A stretch of 64,000 bases of DNA from Bradyrhizobium sp. JYMT SZCCT0428 (lineage in GTDB: Bacteria; Pseudomonadota; Alphaproteobacteria; Rhizobiales; Xanthobacteraceae), in NCBI RefSeq assembly GCF_018131075.1, contig NZ_JAFCLS010000013.1, forward strand, positions 1 to 64,000. The letters are read 5' to 3'. The notes below the pieces were generated by a model, which saw only the letters and a list, made by a program, of their open reading frames with translations, was not told where the DNA came from and did no database searches. The translations under genes and the position numbers were made by a program. Each line of letters opens with the position of its first letter. Within the stretch, counting starts at the first letter, position 1. Shown in pieces: positions 8,023-14,972 of the stretch.

Positions 8023-8063
8023 GGTGTCACCTGTGACACCGGGCCCTCTGTGACGTCCGTCAC
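8023..8063. promoter_or_regulatory. Two adjacent inverted repeats upstream of the double-glycine peptide gene
   Basis: GGTGTCAC-CT-GTGACACC occupies 8023-8040 and GTGACG-TC-CGTCAC occupies 8050-8063. Both have perfect arms, a two-base centre and share the GTGAC core, with centres about 25 bases apart. They sit about 60 bases before the ATG at 8122. The layout is that of tandem operators for a dimeric regulator, but the regulator is not identified. They also lie between divergent transcripts. Confidence 0.6.
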
Positions 8064-8121
8064 GGTCAACCCGGACGCTGATCCGCTACGACCGAGCTCA
8101 GTGGAAACAGGGAGACGAACG

Positions 8122-8322
8122 ATGACCAGCTTGAACAGCGAACTCAGCTTTTCGCAGCTCGACACAGTTAGCGGCGGTTGGTTCAGCATTGGGCATGTGC
8201 GCCTGCCCGCGGGGGCGACGAAGACTTCCCCGTCCACACCCGACGGCCCTGCATCCAAAGATGGGTCTACGGTCAAGTCGTACCCGAGCGCATCGTTTGA
8301 TCCGGTTACGATCCGGTTCTGA
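8122..8322 (+). CDS. Short peptide precursor with double-glycine (bacteriocin-type) leader
   Basis: ATG 8122 follows GGGAG by 7 bases, a strong ribosome binding site. The 66-residue product begins MTSLNSELSFSQLDTVSGG, which has all features of a class II bacteriocin or microcin leader: Leu/Phe spacing, the ELxxxxLDxVSGG-type end and a GG cleavage site after residue 19. The remaining 47 residues are hydrophilic, Ser/Pro/Thr-rich, with no Cys. Peptides with the same leader style are abundant in Bradyrhizobium and mostly uncharacterised. Cleavage would need a C39-peptidase ABC exporter, and none is in the window. The gene runs against the minus-strand phage-like cassette. Confidence 0.75.
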   Translation: MTSLNSELSFSQLDTVSGGWFSIGHVRLPAGATKTSPSTPDGPASKDGSTVKSYPSASFDPVTIRF

Positions 8323-8391
8323 AGGACTACTGGTGTTCGGGGCCGACCGCAGCGCCAGCGGCCCTCAAGGCCGCGGCGGGCGCTTCGATCG

Positions 8392-8409
8392 CCCCTAGGG
8401 TTATAGGGG
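8392..8409. terminator. Short inverted repeat after the peptide gene
   Basis: CCCCTA and TAGGGG flank a six-base spacer, 70 bases after the peptide stop and just before the iteron-like array. It could form a short hairpin. There is no T-tract, so a terminator role is only possible. Confidence 0.3.
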
Positions 8410-8521
8410 GATAGAAGGAAGGGTGATCGAAGGCCGATCGAAGCCGATCGAAGGCCGATCGCATACCGGATAGAAGGGCGATCGAAGGCCCAAAATCCGG
8501 GATAGAAGGGCGATCGAAGGC
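8410..8521. repeat. Iteron-like repeat array beside the RepA-like ATPase gene
   Basis: The 112-base stretch is built from GATCGAAGGC and GATAGAAGG units. GATCGAA occurs at 8425, 8436, 8446, 8480 and 8512, with a diverged copy at 8457. GATAGAAGG occurs at 8410, 8469 and 8501. A longer compound unit containing GATAGAAGGGCGATCGAAGG is repeated exactly, at 8469-8488 and 8501-8520, with a 32-base period. The array ends at the stop codon of the ATPase gene. Iterons next to a replication ATPase are typical of plasmid, phage or satellite origins. Confidence 0.75.
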
Positions 8522-9916
8522 TCATTCGCCAGCCTCAGATACCGCAATTGCGGTGTGTTGATCCTTGCGGGCGATGCGCTTGGTACGCTTTGAGGCCGGG
8601 CCCTCGGTGACGTTGTGGATCAGACCGGCGCTGAACAGCCGCTCCTGCGCTGCCTTGAAGCCGCGGGCGGTCATACCATTCGCCTCCGGCATGTCTGCGA
8701 ACACCTTGGGGGCGTAGCCACGGCCAGGATGCTCGCGTACCTCACGGCCTTGGAGCGTCAGGCGATCGAGGCAGGCGAGATACGCTTGGTCGGCGATGCT
8801 GAACGCCGCACCCTGACGCGGCGCGCTGGCGGTGCCCTCCAGCACGAAGCAGCCCTCCTCCCACTGCAGCCTCACCTTTTCGCCGGCGGGGCCGTAGTTC
8901 AGCTTTTTCACCTCCAGCACGCGACCGGCCTTGCCGTCCTCGCCCTCTACGGTTTCGAGGTGTAGGCGCGCCCTGGTCGCGTTCTGCCAATCCATGCTGC
9001 CGCCGCGGCCGGTGCCGTTCGTCATGCCGGACAACGAAGGATGGTCAAGTAGCAGCACGGCACAATCGGCTTGGCGCGCCAGCCGGCGGAACATGCCGAC
9101 AAAGGTTCGGGCGTGCACGCGATCGTTCTGGTTGCCGCCGAATGTCGCAGCTATGCTGTCGATCACGATCAGCGCCGGTCGGATCTCGATTGCAGCTGCG
9201 CGCAAAGCCTCAAACAGGGGCGTTGGCACAATCGGACCATTCGGCCGGGACATGCCGAGCAGGCAGCCGTCAGGGTCAGCGAAGTGGAAATGCAAGTTTT
9301 CGATTTCGGCCGGATCAAGCCCGCGCCTTCTGGCGACGCGATCGAGACGGCGCCTCATTTCCTGCTCGGGCTCCTCGCCGCTGAAAAAGATAACCGGTCC
9401 ACTCATGCAAGTGGTGCCGAGCCAATCGCCGAGATCCCGCTCTACCGCTACGGCCAACTGCAGCGCAGCGGTGGTTTTGCCGCTGCCGCCGTCAGCTGAA
9501 AGGATTGTCGCGTCCGCTGCCGGGATCCGGTTGGTCGCCAACCAGCGCATTTCCTCAAGCGGAACGCCGCGCCATGCCGCTGGGCAAATCAAGGAAAGCG
9601 GTGCGGCGGACTGGTCGACGCTTGCGGCGGATTCCGGCAAAATTTCATCCCGGAAGGTTGCCAACTGGGCAATTTTCATGATCTCGGCTTCGTCGTCGCT
9701 GCCAGGCTCGCCAACAAGATTATGCGAACCGGCAACTTCGAATATTCGATCCGTCGCAACCGCCGGATTGATCCAACCGTCGGCCACGAAATGTTTTAGG
9801 TCGCGCGCGGCCTCCCGGAGCGCGGCGAGGCGCCGGTCGCGCGGCGCGATAGCTACTGTGCGCGCTACATTTGTGATCGCCCGCTCGGCTGCGCTGAATG
9901 GAGTCGGAGCATTCAT
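8522..9916 (-). CDS. RepA-like hexameric AAA ATPase / replicative helicase
   Basis: The 464-residue protein has an N-terminal helical region, then a RecA-fold ATPase domain (about residues 115-330). Walker A is ILSADGGSGKTTAALQLA, followed by GPVIFFSGEEPEQEMRRRL, Walker B ALIVIDSIAATFGG, a sensor-like CAVLLLDHPSLSG and GRGGSMDWQNATRARLHLE. This order matches the RepA/RSF1010-type and AAA_25 helicases used for replication by plasmids, phages and satellites. The C-terminal 100 residues could be a winged-helix. It overlaps the upstream small gene as ATGA and is followed at once by the iteron-like array. Confidence 0.8.
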   Translation of the reverse strand: MNAPTPFSAAERAITNVARTVAIAPRDRRLAALREAARDLKHFVADGWINPAVATDRIFEVAGSHNLVGEPGSDDEAEIMKIAQLATFRDEILPESAASVDQSAAPLSLICPAAWRGVPLEEMRWLATNRIPAADATILSADGGSGKTTAALQLAVAVERDLGDWLGTTCMSGPVIFFSGEEPEQEMRRRLDRVARRRGLDPAEIENLHFHFADPDGCLLGMSRPNGPIVPTPLFEALRAAAIEIRPALIVIDSIAATFGGNQNDRVHARTFVGMFRRLARQADCAVLLLDHPSLSGMTNGTGRGGSMDWQNATRARLHLETVEGEDGKAGRVLEVKKLNYGPAGEKVRLQWEEGCFVLEGTASAPRQGAAFSIADQAYLACLDRLTLQGREVREHPGRGYAPKVFADMPEANGMTARGFKAAQERLFSAGLIHNVTEGPASKRTKRIARKDQHTAIAVSEAGE

Positions 9917-10137
9917 GGCCGCACCTCGCAGCCCAAGAAATCGGCCAGCGTGAGCGCTCCAGCATCAGCTTGTGAGACGTCGGAATAGCGATGTTTCGAC
10001 AACCAGCGCTGAGCACCGCCACGGTTCTCATAGCCGACGGTGTGGCTAGCACCTTCGCCGGACGGGTCCCTGAGGGTAACCACGTAGACGGTCCCGCCGA
10101 TCGCACGGGTGATGATCTGGTGAGGCATCTGCGTCAT
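9913..10137 (-). CDS. Small hypothetical protein coupled to the RepA-like ATPase
   Basis: ATG 10137 is chosen because it overlaps the upstream stop as ATGA, and the gene's own stop overlaps the ATPase start in the same way. The 74-residue product begins MTQMPHQIITRAIGGTVYVV and ends TLADFLGCEVRP. It contains a beta-rich front half (VYVVTLRDPSGE) and a helix. The three-gene coupling suggests that it is made with the replication protein; its role is unknown. Confidence 0.6.
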   Translation of the reverse strand: MTQMPHQIITRAIGGTVYVVTLRDPSGEGASHTVGYENRGGAQRWLSKHRYSDVSQADAGALTLADFLGCEVRP

Positions 10138-10310
10138 CGCGGGCATCCCGCGAAAGCCAAGGCCGCGATAGCGACGGCACTCTCGAATGTCAGCGCGTAG
10201 AGTCGAACTAATCGACGGGCTTGCTGCTCGGGCAGGTCGGTGGCATTATCGGTGGTGCTGAAATCGACTTTGCGATCGGGCCTGCCATTTGCCGTGGCGG
10301 GCCTTCGCAT
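10134..10310 (-). CDS. Small helical hypothetical protein
   Basis: The likely frame starts at ATG 10310 and encodes 58 residues, beginning MRRPATANGRPDRKVDFSTT. The back half is a helix (EQQARRLVRLYALTFESAVA) resembling the C-termini of small proteins seen at the head of similar rhizobial cassettes. It has no good ribosome binding site but starts three bases after the stop of an upstream 34-codon frame, so reinitiation is possible. The reading frame remains open further upstream, so the start is uncertain. Confidence 0.45.
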   Translation of the reverse strand: MRRPATANGRPDRKVDFSTTDNATDLPEQQARRLVRLYALTFESAVAIAALAFAGCPR

Positions 10311-10312
10311 TT

Positions 10313-10417
10313 TCAGGACCGCTGGAGGCCCAGTATCTGTTCCAACTGCACTTTCAATCCAGCCCCCTTCGATGGGCCCTTCAGTTGGAATGTCGATTGA
10401 TAATGCTTCACTTTCAT
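10313..10417 (-). CDS. Possible 34-codon leader gene of the cassette
   Basis: ATG 10417 opens a short frame encoding MKVKHYQSTFQLKGP and a basic, glycine-rich middle, ending in LEQILGLQRS. It fills the space between the thioesterase gene and the next cassette gene, and its stop lies three bases before ATG 10310. The amino-acid composition is natural rather than shadow-like. It may be the true first gene of the minus-strand cassette or a leader peptide; nothing more can be said. Confidence 0.3.
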   Translation of the reverse strand: MKVKHYQSTFQLKGPSKGAGLKVQLEQILGLQRS

Positions 10418-10425
10418 GCGGCCGA

Positions 10426-10890
10426 TCAGGCCGGGCTTGGGATTCGTGCCGCCGCTTTCTCATCGAGCATCGCGATCGAGGCCAGCGCCGTTGCGGTGTG
10501 CTTTTCGACGCCGCCGGTGAGGCAATAGACATCGGCCGCGACCACCGCGACCTGACGTCCCGGCTTGATCACCCGCGCCCGGCAGATCAGGCGCTCGCCC
10601 ACTGCCGGAGACAACAGATTCAATTTATATTCAGCCGTGAGCGCCGCCTGGCCGCGTGAGGTCGCAGCCGCAATGGTGGTCGCATTGTCGACCAGAAAGG
10701 CGGTGACGCCGCCATGGAACAGGCCGTGCTGCTGCAACAGCTCCGGCCGGCGGTCGACCGCGAGCGTGCACGAACCGCGCGTCAGTTCGGACAGCTCCGC
10801 GCCGATATGGGTCATAAAGCCCTGACGGCCGACATTGTCGCGGATGCGGGTCGCGATCGGCGCGAAGTCGGGGTCGGTTTCCGCAATCAT
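10426..10890 (-). CDS. PaaI-type hotdog thioesterase
   Basis: The 154-residue product has the hotdog-fold signature of the PaaI/DUF4442 thioesterases: THIGAELSELTRGSCTLAV, then the active-site-region motif HGLFHGGVTAFLVDNATTIAA, then LTAEYKLNLLSPAVGERL and a final VYCLTGGVEKHTATALASIA strand pair. These enzymes hydrolyse acyl-CoA thioesters, commonly aromatic or short-chain ones. The start ATG 10890 overlaps the stop of the TetR gene (ATGA), so the two form an operon probably controlled by that repressor. It marks the start of ordinary chromosomal sequence next to the cassette. Confidence 0.85.
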   Translation of the reverse strand: MIAETDPDFAPIATRIRDNVGRQGFMTHIGAELSELTRGSCTLAVDRRPELLQQHGLFHGGVTAFLVDNATTIAAATSRGQAALTAEYKLNLLSPAVGERLICRARVIKPGRQVAVVAADVYCLTGGVEKHTATALASIAMLDEKAAARIPSPA

Positions 10891-11495
10891 GCCGTTTCTC
10901 CGCTCGGATTGCTTGCATCAGATGCGACCACCGCACGGGTGGCGCAGGCGATCAGGATGTCGGTCTGGTCCCTGGGATCGGCGCGGTCGCGGCCCGACAA
11001 CCAGGCGCGACAGAAGATCTGCGCAGGTCCGATGATCTGGCTGAAGAACAAGGTCGCCATCATCGGCAGCAATTCGCCGCGCGCGATCAGGGGCGCGCGC
11101 CAGCGTTCGACCGCCTCGGCAAGACGCGAATTCTGCGCGCGCTGCGCGCCGCGGATTTCTTCGGTCCATTCGCTGCGCGAAATCTCGAACAGATAGCGCG
11201 CCTCACGCCGGTTGTTCACGACCCAATCGAGATGCGCATGGATCAAGCGCGCCACGCCTTGCCTGGCGCCGCAGGATTCGTCGATCGCAGCGAGCACCGC
11301 AGCGTGATAGCGGCCGAGGATTTCCAGGAACAGCGTGCCGGCCAGTTCCTTCTTCGATCCAAAGAAATGGAAGAAGCTGCCGTTGGACGCGCGCGCCCGG
11401 GTTCGAATGGCGGCCACGGTTGCGCCTTCTAAGCCGTCGCGGTCGAACACCGCCAATCCCGCCGCCAGCAGATCCTCCCGTGCCGTCGTCACCAC
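10887..11495 (-). CDS. TetR family transcriptional regulator
   Basis: The 202-residue protein has an N-terminal TetR helix-turn-helix: DLLAAGLAVFDRDGLEGATV, AAIRTRARASNGSFFHFFGS, KKELAGTLF. The FHFFGSKKEL motif is diagnostic. The C-terminal ligand domain is all helical and unassigned. It is co-transcribed with the downstream thioesterase, so the ligand may be an acyl-CoA or aromatic acid. A palindromic site upstream (11523-11544) suits autoregulation. Confidence 0.88.
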   Translation of the reverse strand: MVTTAREDLLAAGLAVFDRDGLEGATVAAIRTRARASNGSFFHFFGSKKELAGTLFLEILGRYHAAVLAAIDESCGARQGVARLIHAHLDWVVNNRREARYLFEISRSEWTEEIRGAQRAQNSRLAEAVERWRAPLIARGELLPMMATLFFSQIIGPAQIFCRAWLSGRDRADPRDQTDILIACATRAVVASDASNPSGETA

Positions 11496-11522
11496 GCCAA
11501 CCTCTCATTGCCCGCTAGATGG

Positions 11523-11544
11523 TTACTCTAGAGTAATACTCTAG
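11523..11544. promoter_or_regulatory. Probable TetR operator
   Basis: TTACTCTAGAGTAA (11523-11536) is a perfect palindrome and overlaps a second imperfect one, CTAGAGTA-A-TACTCTAG (11528-11544). It lies 28 bases upstream of the TetR start codon, where a core promoter is expected. Overlapping palindromes of this type are usual for TetR autorepression. Assignment to this TetR is inferred from position. Confidence 0.65.
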
Positions 11545-11589
11545 CTGCGGCCAAGCAAGTTCGACGGCGAAAATTGGCGATCGCGCGGA

Positions 11590-12654
11590 CTATTGGGAAA
11601 TGGGCGGTGCGGGCGGCCCTGCCGGCGCAACCGCCGGTGGAGGCGGCGCAGCTGCCGTCACCTCGGGCGGAGCGGCCGGCGCAGGCGCTGCGGCGGGCGC
11701 CGACAGGCTCGGAATGGCGGCTGGCTCTCTCGGCGGGATCGCGGCTGGTTCTGATGTACCGCTGGGGGTCGGTGCGGCGGCCGCCGGCGCGGGCGTGACC
11801 GGCGGGACTGGATCAGGCCGCAGCGGCGTTGGTTCGCTGCCGCCGGTTTCTTTGGGCGCATCGACCTTGGCGGTCTCGGACTTGGCTGATTCAGGCTTTC
11901 CTGCTTCAGATTTGCCTGCTTCAGATTTGCCCGTTTCAGGTTTGCCTGTTTCAGACTTGCTCGAGTCAGCCTTGCCCGAGTCAGAGATGCCCTCGCCCGC
12001 CGGCTTGGCGGCTTCAGGCTTTTCGCCGGCATCCACCTTGGCGGTTTCGCGCTTGGCTTCTTCCTTGGCCGCCTCGTCCGGTTTCGGCGGCTCTTCGGCA
12101 GGCTTGCCGCGCTTGCCGAGCTTCTGCTTGGCGCCCGTTTTGCTGTCGGTCGCGGCCTGCGGCGTCTGGCCATCGGCGGGCCTGGCGGCATCGGACGGCT
12201 GGCCCGGCCGTCGCTTGCCGTCGCGTCCGGGGCCTTGCGGCGTGAGCCCGTCGGCGTCGGGCCTGGACGCTTCTTGCGTCGCGGCGGGATGTTGCCGGCG
12301 GCCGAATCGGTCGAGCTGATCCGGCCTGGCAGCCTCTTGCTTGGCGCCCTTTGCCGCATCGGTCTTCGGCTGATCCTTGCTCTGAAATCGTACGTCGGCC
12401 GCGCCGTTCGATATCAGGAACGAGGCCAGCACCCCGGCCATCTCGCTGCTGGTGGTGTAGTGCTGGCGCAGGAAGCCGGGCAGCGACGACGCCGAAACGT
12501 TCTTCAAAAGGCCGCGAGGGCTCTTGTGGCAGGCGTTGCAGGTACCCGCGAAGATCTGGGAAGGGGTCTTGCCGGCCTCCAGGTTTTCAGCCCGCGCCGT
12601 GAGACAGCCAACCAGAAGCATCACCGTCGCCAGACTGAGCGCTCGGCTCAACAT
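11590..12654 (-). CDS. Secreted c-type cytochrome-like protein with long low-complexity tail
   Basis: ATG 12654 is preferred; an upstream in-frame start adds only a basic stretch. A signal peptide (MLSRALSLATVMLLVGCLTARA) is followed by FAGTCNACHKSPRGLLK, a CxxCH haem c motif, and a short domain ending about residue 90. The cysteine in LLVGC could make it a lipoprotein. The remaining 250 residues are disordered: Lys/Glu/Ala/Pro-rich, with tandem pentapeptides such as SETGK, PETGK, SEAGK, PESAK, and then a Pro/Ala tail ending PAPPISQ. A periplasmic electron-transfer or structural role is plausible; the tail may interact with the cell wall. Confidence 0.7.
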   Translation of the reverse strand: MLSRALSLATVMLLVGCLTARAENLEAGKTPSQIFAGTCNACHKSPRGLLKNVSASSLPGFLRQHYTTSSEMAGVLASFLISNGAADVRFQSKDQPKTDAAKGAKQEAARPDQLDRFGRRQHPAATQEASRPDADGLTPQGPGRDGKRRPGQPSDAARPADGQTPQAATDSKTGAKQKLGKRGKPAEEPPKPDEAAKEEAKRETAKVDAGEKPEAAKPAGEGISDSGKADSSKSETGKPETGKSEAGKSEAGKPESAKSETAKVDAPKETGGSEPTPLRPDPVPPVTPAPAAAAPTPSGTSEPAAIPPREPAAIPSLSAPAAAPAPAAPPEVTAAAPPPPAVAPAGPPAPPISQ

Positions 12655-12912
12655 TCCCTGCTTCTCCAATTGGAATCGCTTCCGGCGTCGCACAACACGG
12701 CCGGCGGCGGACCACCTTTTAGCCGATTATCCTACGAATGGAAGCTCACTTGTGACGCAACTGCGTGATCTCCACATTTGGGAATATCCGCTTTGACTAC
12801 AACGCCCTAGCCCGTCGGGCTGATCACGATTATGATCTGGTTGACGCGCATAGGAACCTTCGTTCCCATCGTGCGTCGGTTGTAACGGGCCGGTCGTTCC
12901 ATTGGTGCTTTG

Positions 12913-14163
12913 ATGGATCGTTTGTTGCGTTATTTCCTGGGGCAGTTCATCCGCCGCGGCACGATGACATTCACGGCCGCGAGCGGGACCACATTTACCT
13001 GCGGCGACGGCACCGGGCGGCCGGTATCGGCCAGGTTCCTGAGCCCGCGCACCGAGCGGCGGATCCTCCTCAATCCCGAACTGGCGCTGGGCGAAGCCTA
13101 TATGGACGGCACGTTCGTGGTCGAAAACGGCTCGATCGCAGACGCGCTGTCGATCCTGCTCGATCAGCCGGCCATGGTGCCGCAATGGGCTCGGCTGCAA
13201 TGGTGGATGCGCTATCTCGCCCGGCACATCAGTCAGTTCAACTGGCGCGGCCGGTCACGAAACAATGTCGCACATCATTATGATCTCGACGGGCGGCTCT
13301 ATTCGCTCTTCCTGGACGCCGACAAGCAATATAGCTGCGCCTATTTCGAGACGCCGGATGCCACACTCGATGATGCCCAGTTGGCCAAGAAGCGCCACCT
13401 CGCCGCCAAGCTCAGAATCGGGCGCGGAGAGCGCGTGCTCGACATCGGCTCGGGCTGGGGCGGGCTTGGGCTCTATCTGGCCGAGATGACTGGCGCCGAT
13501 GTTACCGGCATTACGCTCTCGACCGAGCAATTGCAGGTCGCAAATGCCCGCGCCGGGGAGAAAAAGCTGGGCCATCAGGCGAAATTCCTGCTCAGCGACT
13601 ACCGCGACATTCCCGGTCCTTTCGACCGGATCGTGTCGGTCGGGATGTTCGAGCATGTCGGCGTCGGGTTTTATGAAACCTTCTTCAAGCGATGCGCCGA
13701 GTTACTCAGCGACGACGGGATCATGGTGCTGCACTCGATCGGCCGCTCTACCGGCCCCGACGTGACCAGCCCCTGGATCACCAAGTATATTTTCCCGGGT
13801 GGCTACATCCCCGCGATGTCCGAAGTGATGCCGGCGATCGAGAGCGCCGGGCTTCTGGTCTGTGATATCGAAATCCTTCGGCTACATTATGCGGAGACGC
13901 TGAAAGCCTGGCGCGAGCGCTTCATGGCGCGGCGCGAAGAAGCCGTTCGGCTTTACGACGAGCGCTTCGCCCGAATGTGGGAATTCTACCTGGCCGCGTC
14001 GGAGATGTCGTTCCGCAAGCAGAACCTGATGAATTTCCAGATCCAGCTCACCAAACGCCAGGGCGTGGTGCCGATGACGCGCGACTACATCGCGCGTGAA
14101 GAGGCGCGGCTGCGCGGGATCGAAACGGGCAAGCCGCCGCGGCTGCAAGTCGCGGGCGAGTAG
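12913..14163 (+). CDS. cfa: Cyclopropane-fatty-acyl-phospholipid synthase family methyltransferase
   Basis: The 417-residue product matches the CFA synthase family throughout. The N-terminal lipid-binding domain includes ERRILLNPELALGEAYMDGT. SAM-binding motif I is VLDIGSGWGGLGLYLAEM, followed by GADVTGITLSTEQ and DRIVSVGMFEHVG. The C-terminus includes YIFPGGYIPAMSEV, ETLKAWRERF and MWEFYLAASE. It transfers a methylene group from S-adenosylmethionine to unsaturated acyl chains in membrane phospholipids, usually in stationary phase or under stress. ATG 12913 is used instead of the overlapping TTG at 12910. It is divergent from the cytochrome-like gene and appears monocistronic. Confidence 0.88.
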   Translation: MDRLLRYFLGQFIRRGTMTFTAASGTTFTCGDGTGRPVSARFLSPRTERRILLNPELALGEAYMDGTFVVENGSIADALSILLDQPAMVPQWARLQWWMRYLARHISQFNWRGRSRNNVAHHYDLDGRLYSLFLDADKQYSCAYFETPDATLDDAQLAKKRHLAAKLRIGRGERVLDIGSGWGGLGLYLAEMTGADVTGITLSTEQLQVANARAGEKKLGHQAKFLLSDYRDIPGPFDRIVSVGMFEHVGVGFYETFFKRCAELLSDDGIMVLHSIGRSTGPDVTSPWITKYIFPGGYIPAMSEVMPAIESAGLLVCDIEILRLHYAETLKAWRERFMARREEAVRLYDERFARMWEFYLAASEMSFRKQNLMNFQIQLTKRQGVVPMTRDYIAREEARLRGIETGKPPRLQVAGE

Positions 14164-14184
14164 GCCGGTTTTGAGCTGAATGTC

Positions 14185-14391
14185 TTAGTTTCGGAAGCTG
14201 TAGTCCGAGCCGTAGGCTATTCCGGCAGTTGCCGGGCGAGCGAGTTGCGCGCGCAGAGCATCCAATACGTTGATATCGCAGGGCACGGCACGCGATTCCG
14301 GGCGCGAGACGAGTTCCATGGTGTCGATCAGCATCGACAACCAAGCGCGCTGGTCGCCTCCTGATCGCCATGTACCGAGCTGTTGACCCAT
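14185..14391 (-). CDS. Small hypothetical protein
   Basis: A 68-residue frame starts at ATG 14391 with AGGA seven bases upstream. It begins MGQQLGTWRSGGDQRAWLS and ends GIAYGSDYSFRN, with a helical middle (MLIDTMELVSR). It is convergent with cfa and ends 22 bases past that gene. The ribosome binding site and amino-acid pattern support a real gene, but no family is recognised. Confidence 0.5.
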   Translation of the reverse strand: MGQQLGTWRSGGDQRAWLSMLIDTMELVSRPESRAVPCDINVLDALRAQLARPATAGIAYGSDYSFRN

Positions 14392-14535
14392 CGTCTTGTC
14401 CTTGATCCCTGCTCTTAACCAACCCGAAAGCCTAAAATCCGTTCCCGAATTCCCCGACCAGGATGCCGGCCAGAAAGCCCCGCGGATGTGATCTGGTTCA
14501 CAGAGTTCGCCGGCTGATTGCCGTAAAACTACTGA

Positions 14536-14658
14536 ATGGCCCAGAAAACCTACTCAACCTCGCTCGTCCCTCGCGCCGATCTCATCGTCGATTACGCCTT
14601 GATCGCGACCGGCATCGGCTCGGCCCTGATCGCGTTGATTTTTCTCATCCTGGCTTGA
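14536..14658 (+). CDS. Forty-residue single-pass membrane peptide
   Basis: ATG 14536 opens a 40-codon frame encoding MAQKTYSTSLVPRADLIVDY followed by a hydrophobic helix (ALIATGIGSALIALIFLILA) that ends right at the stop codon. The sequence is typical of small membrane proteins often missed by annotation. No ribosome binding site is obvious, so confidence is moderate. It could be a small regulator of a membrane complex; no partner is evident. The 314 bases between this frame and dnaB contain no other convincing gene. Confidence 0.4.
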   Translation: MAQKTYSTSLVPRADLIVDYALIATGIGSALIALIFLILA

Positions 14659-14972
14659 TCAATCGCTAACATCGGGGCCCGGATGACCTCCGCAGCCTGA
14701 TTAGGTCTGTCCAACTGGCGACAAGGTTCAGCTGGCCCTAACAGCTTTCCAAACATTTTCGTGAATTCGGCGGCACCGCCCGGCCGCCGCGCGGCTTTGG
14801 CCAAAATCCGTCAAGTGCAATGCCGCGACAGTCGACGGGGATTCACATCTCGCTTGTGTGAATCGGGCATAAGGCATGTAGCTACTTCCGCTCGGCACGA
14901 GGGGAGCGCTTTATCGCCACCCCAAATCCGGCATCGCAAATACCGTCCCAAATCCGAAGAACAATTCCGAGC

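Noticed and set aside
8410..8521. CRISPR-like interpretation of the GATCGAAGG repeats
   Set aside because: Units are 7 to 22 bases with almost no spacers and lie against a replication ATPase gene; iterons fit better.
7899..8525. Long minus-strand open frame of 208 codons over the iteron array and the peptide gene
   Set aside because: Its N-terminus is simply the repeats in translation (SPFYPGFWAFDRPS...), and the rest is antisense to the peptide gene, which has a better ribosome binding site and a clear leader motif.
11600..12319. 239-codon Gly/Ala-rich plus-strand frame
   Set aside because: Antisense of the low-complexity tail of the cytochrome-like protein; repetitive composition follows from the repeats.
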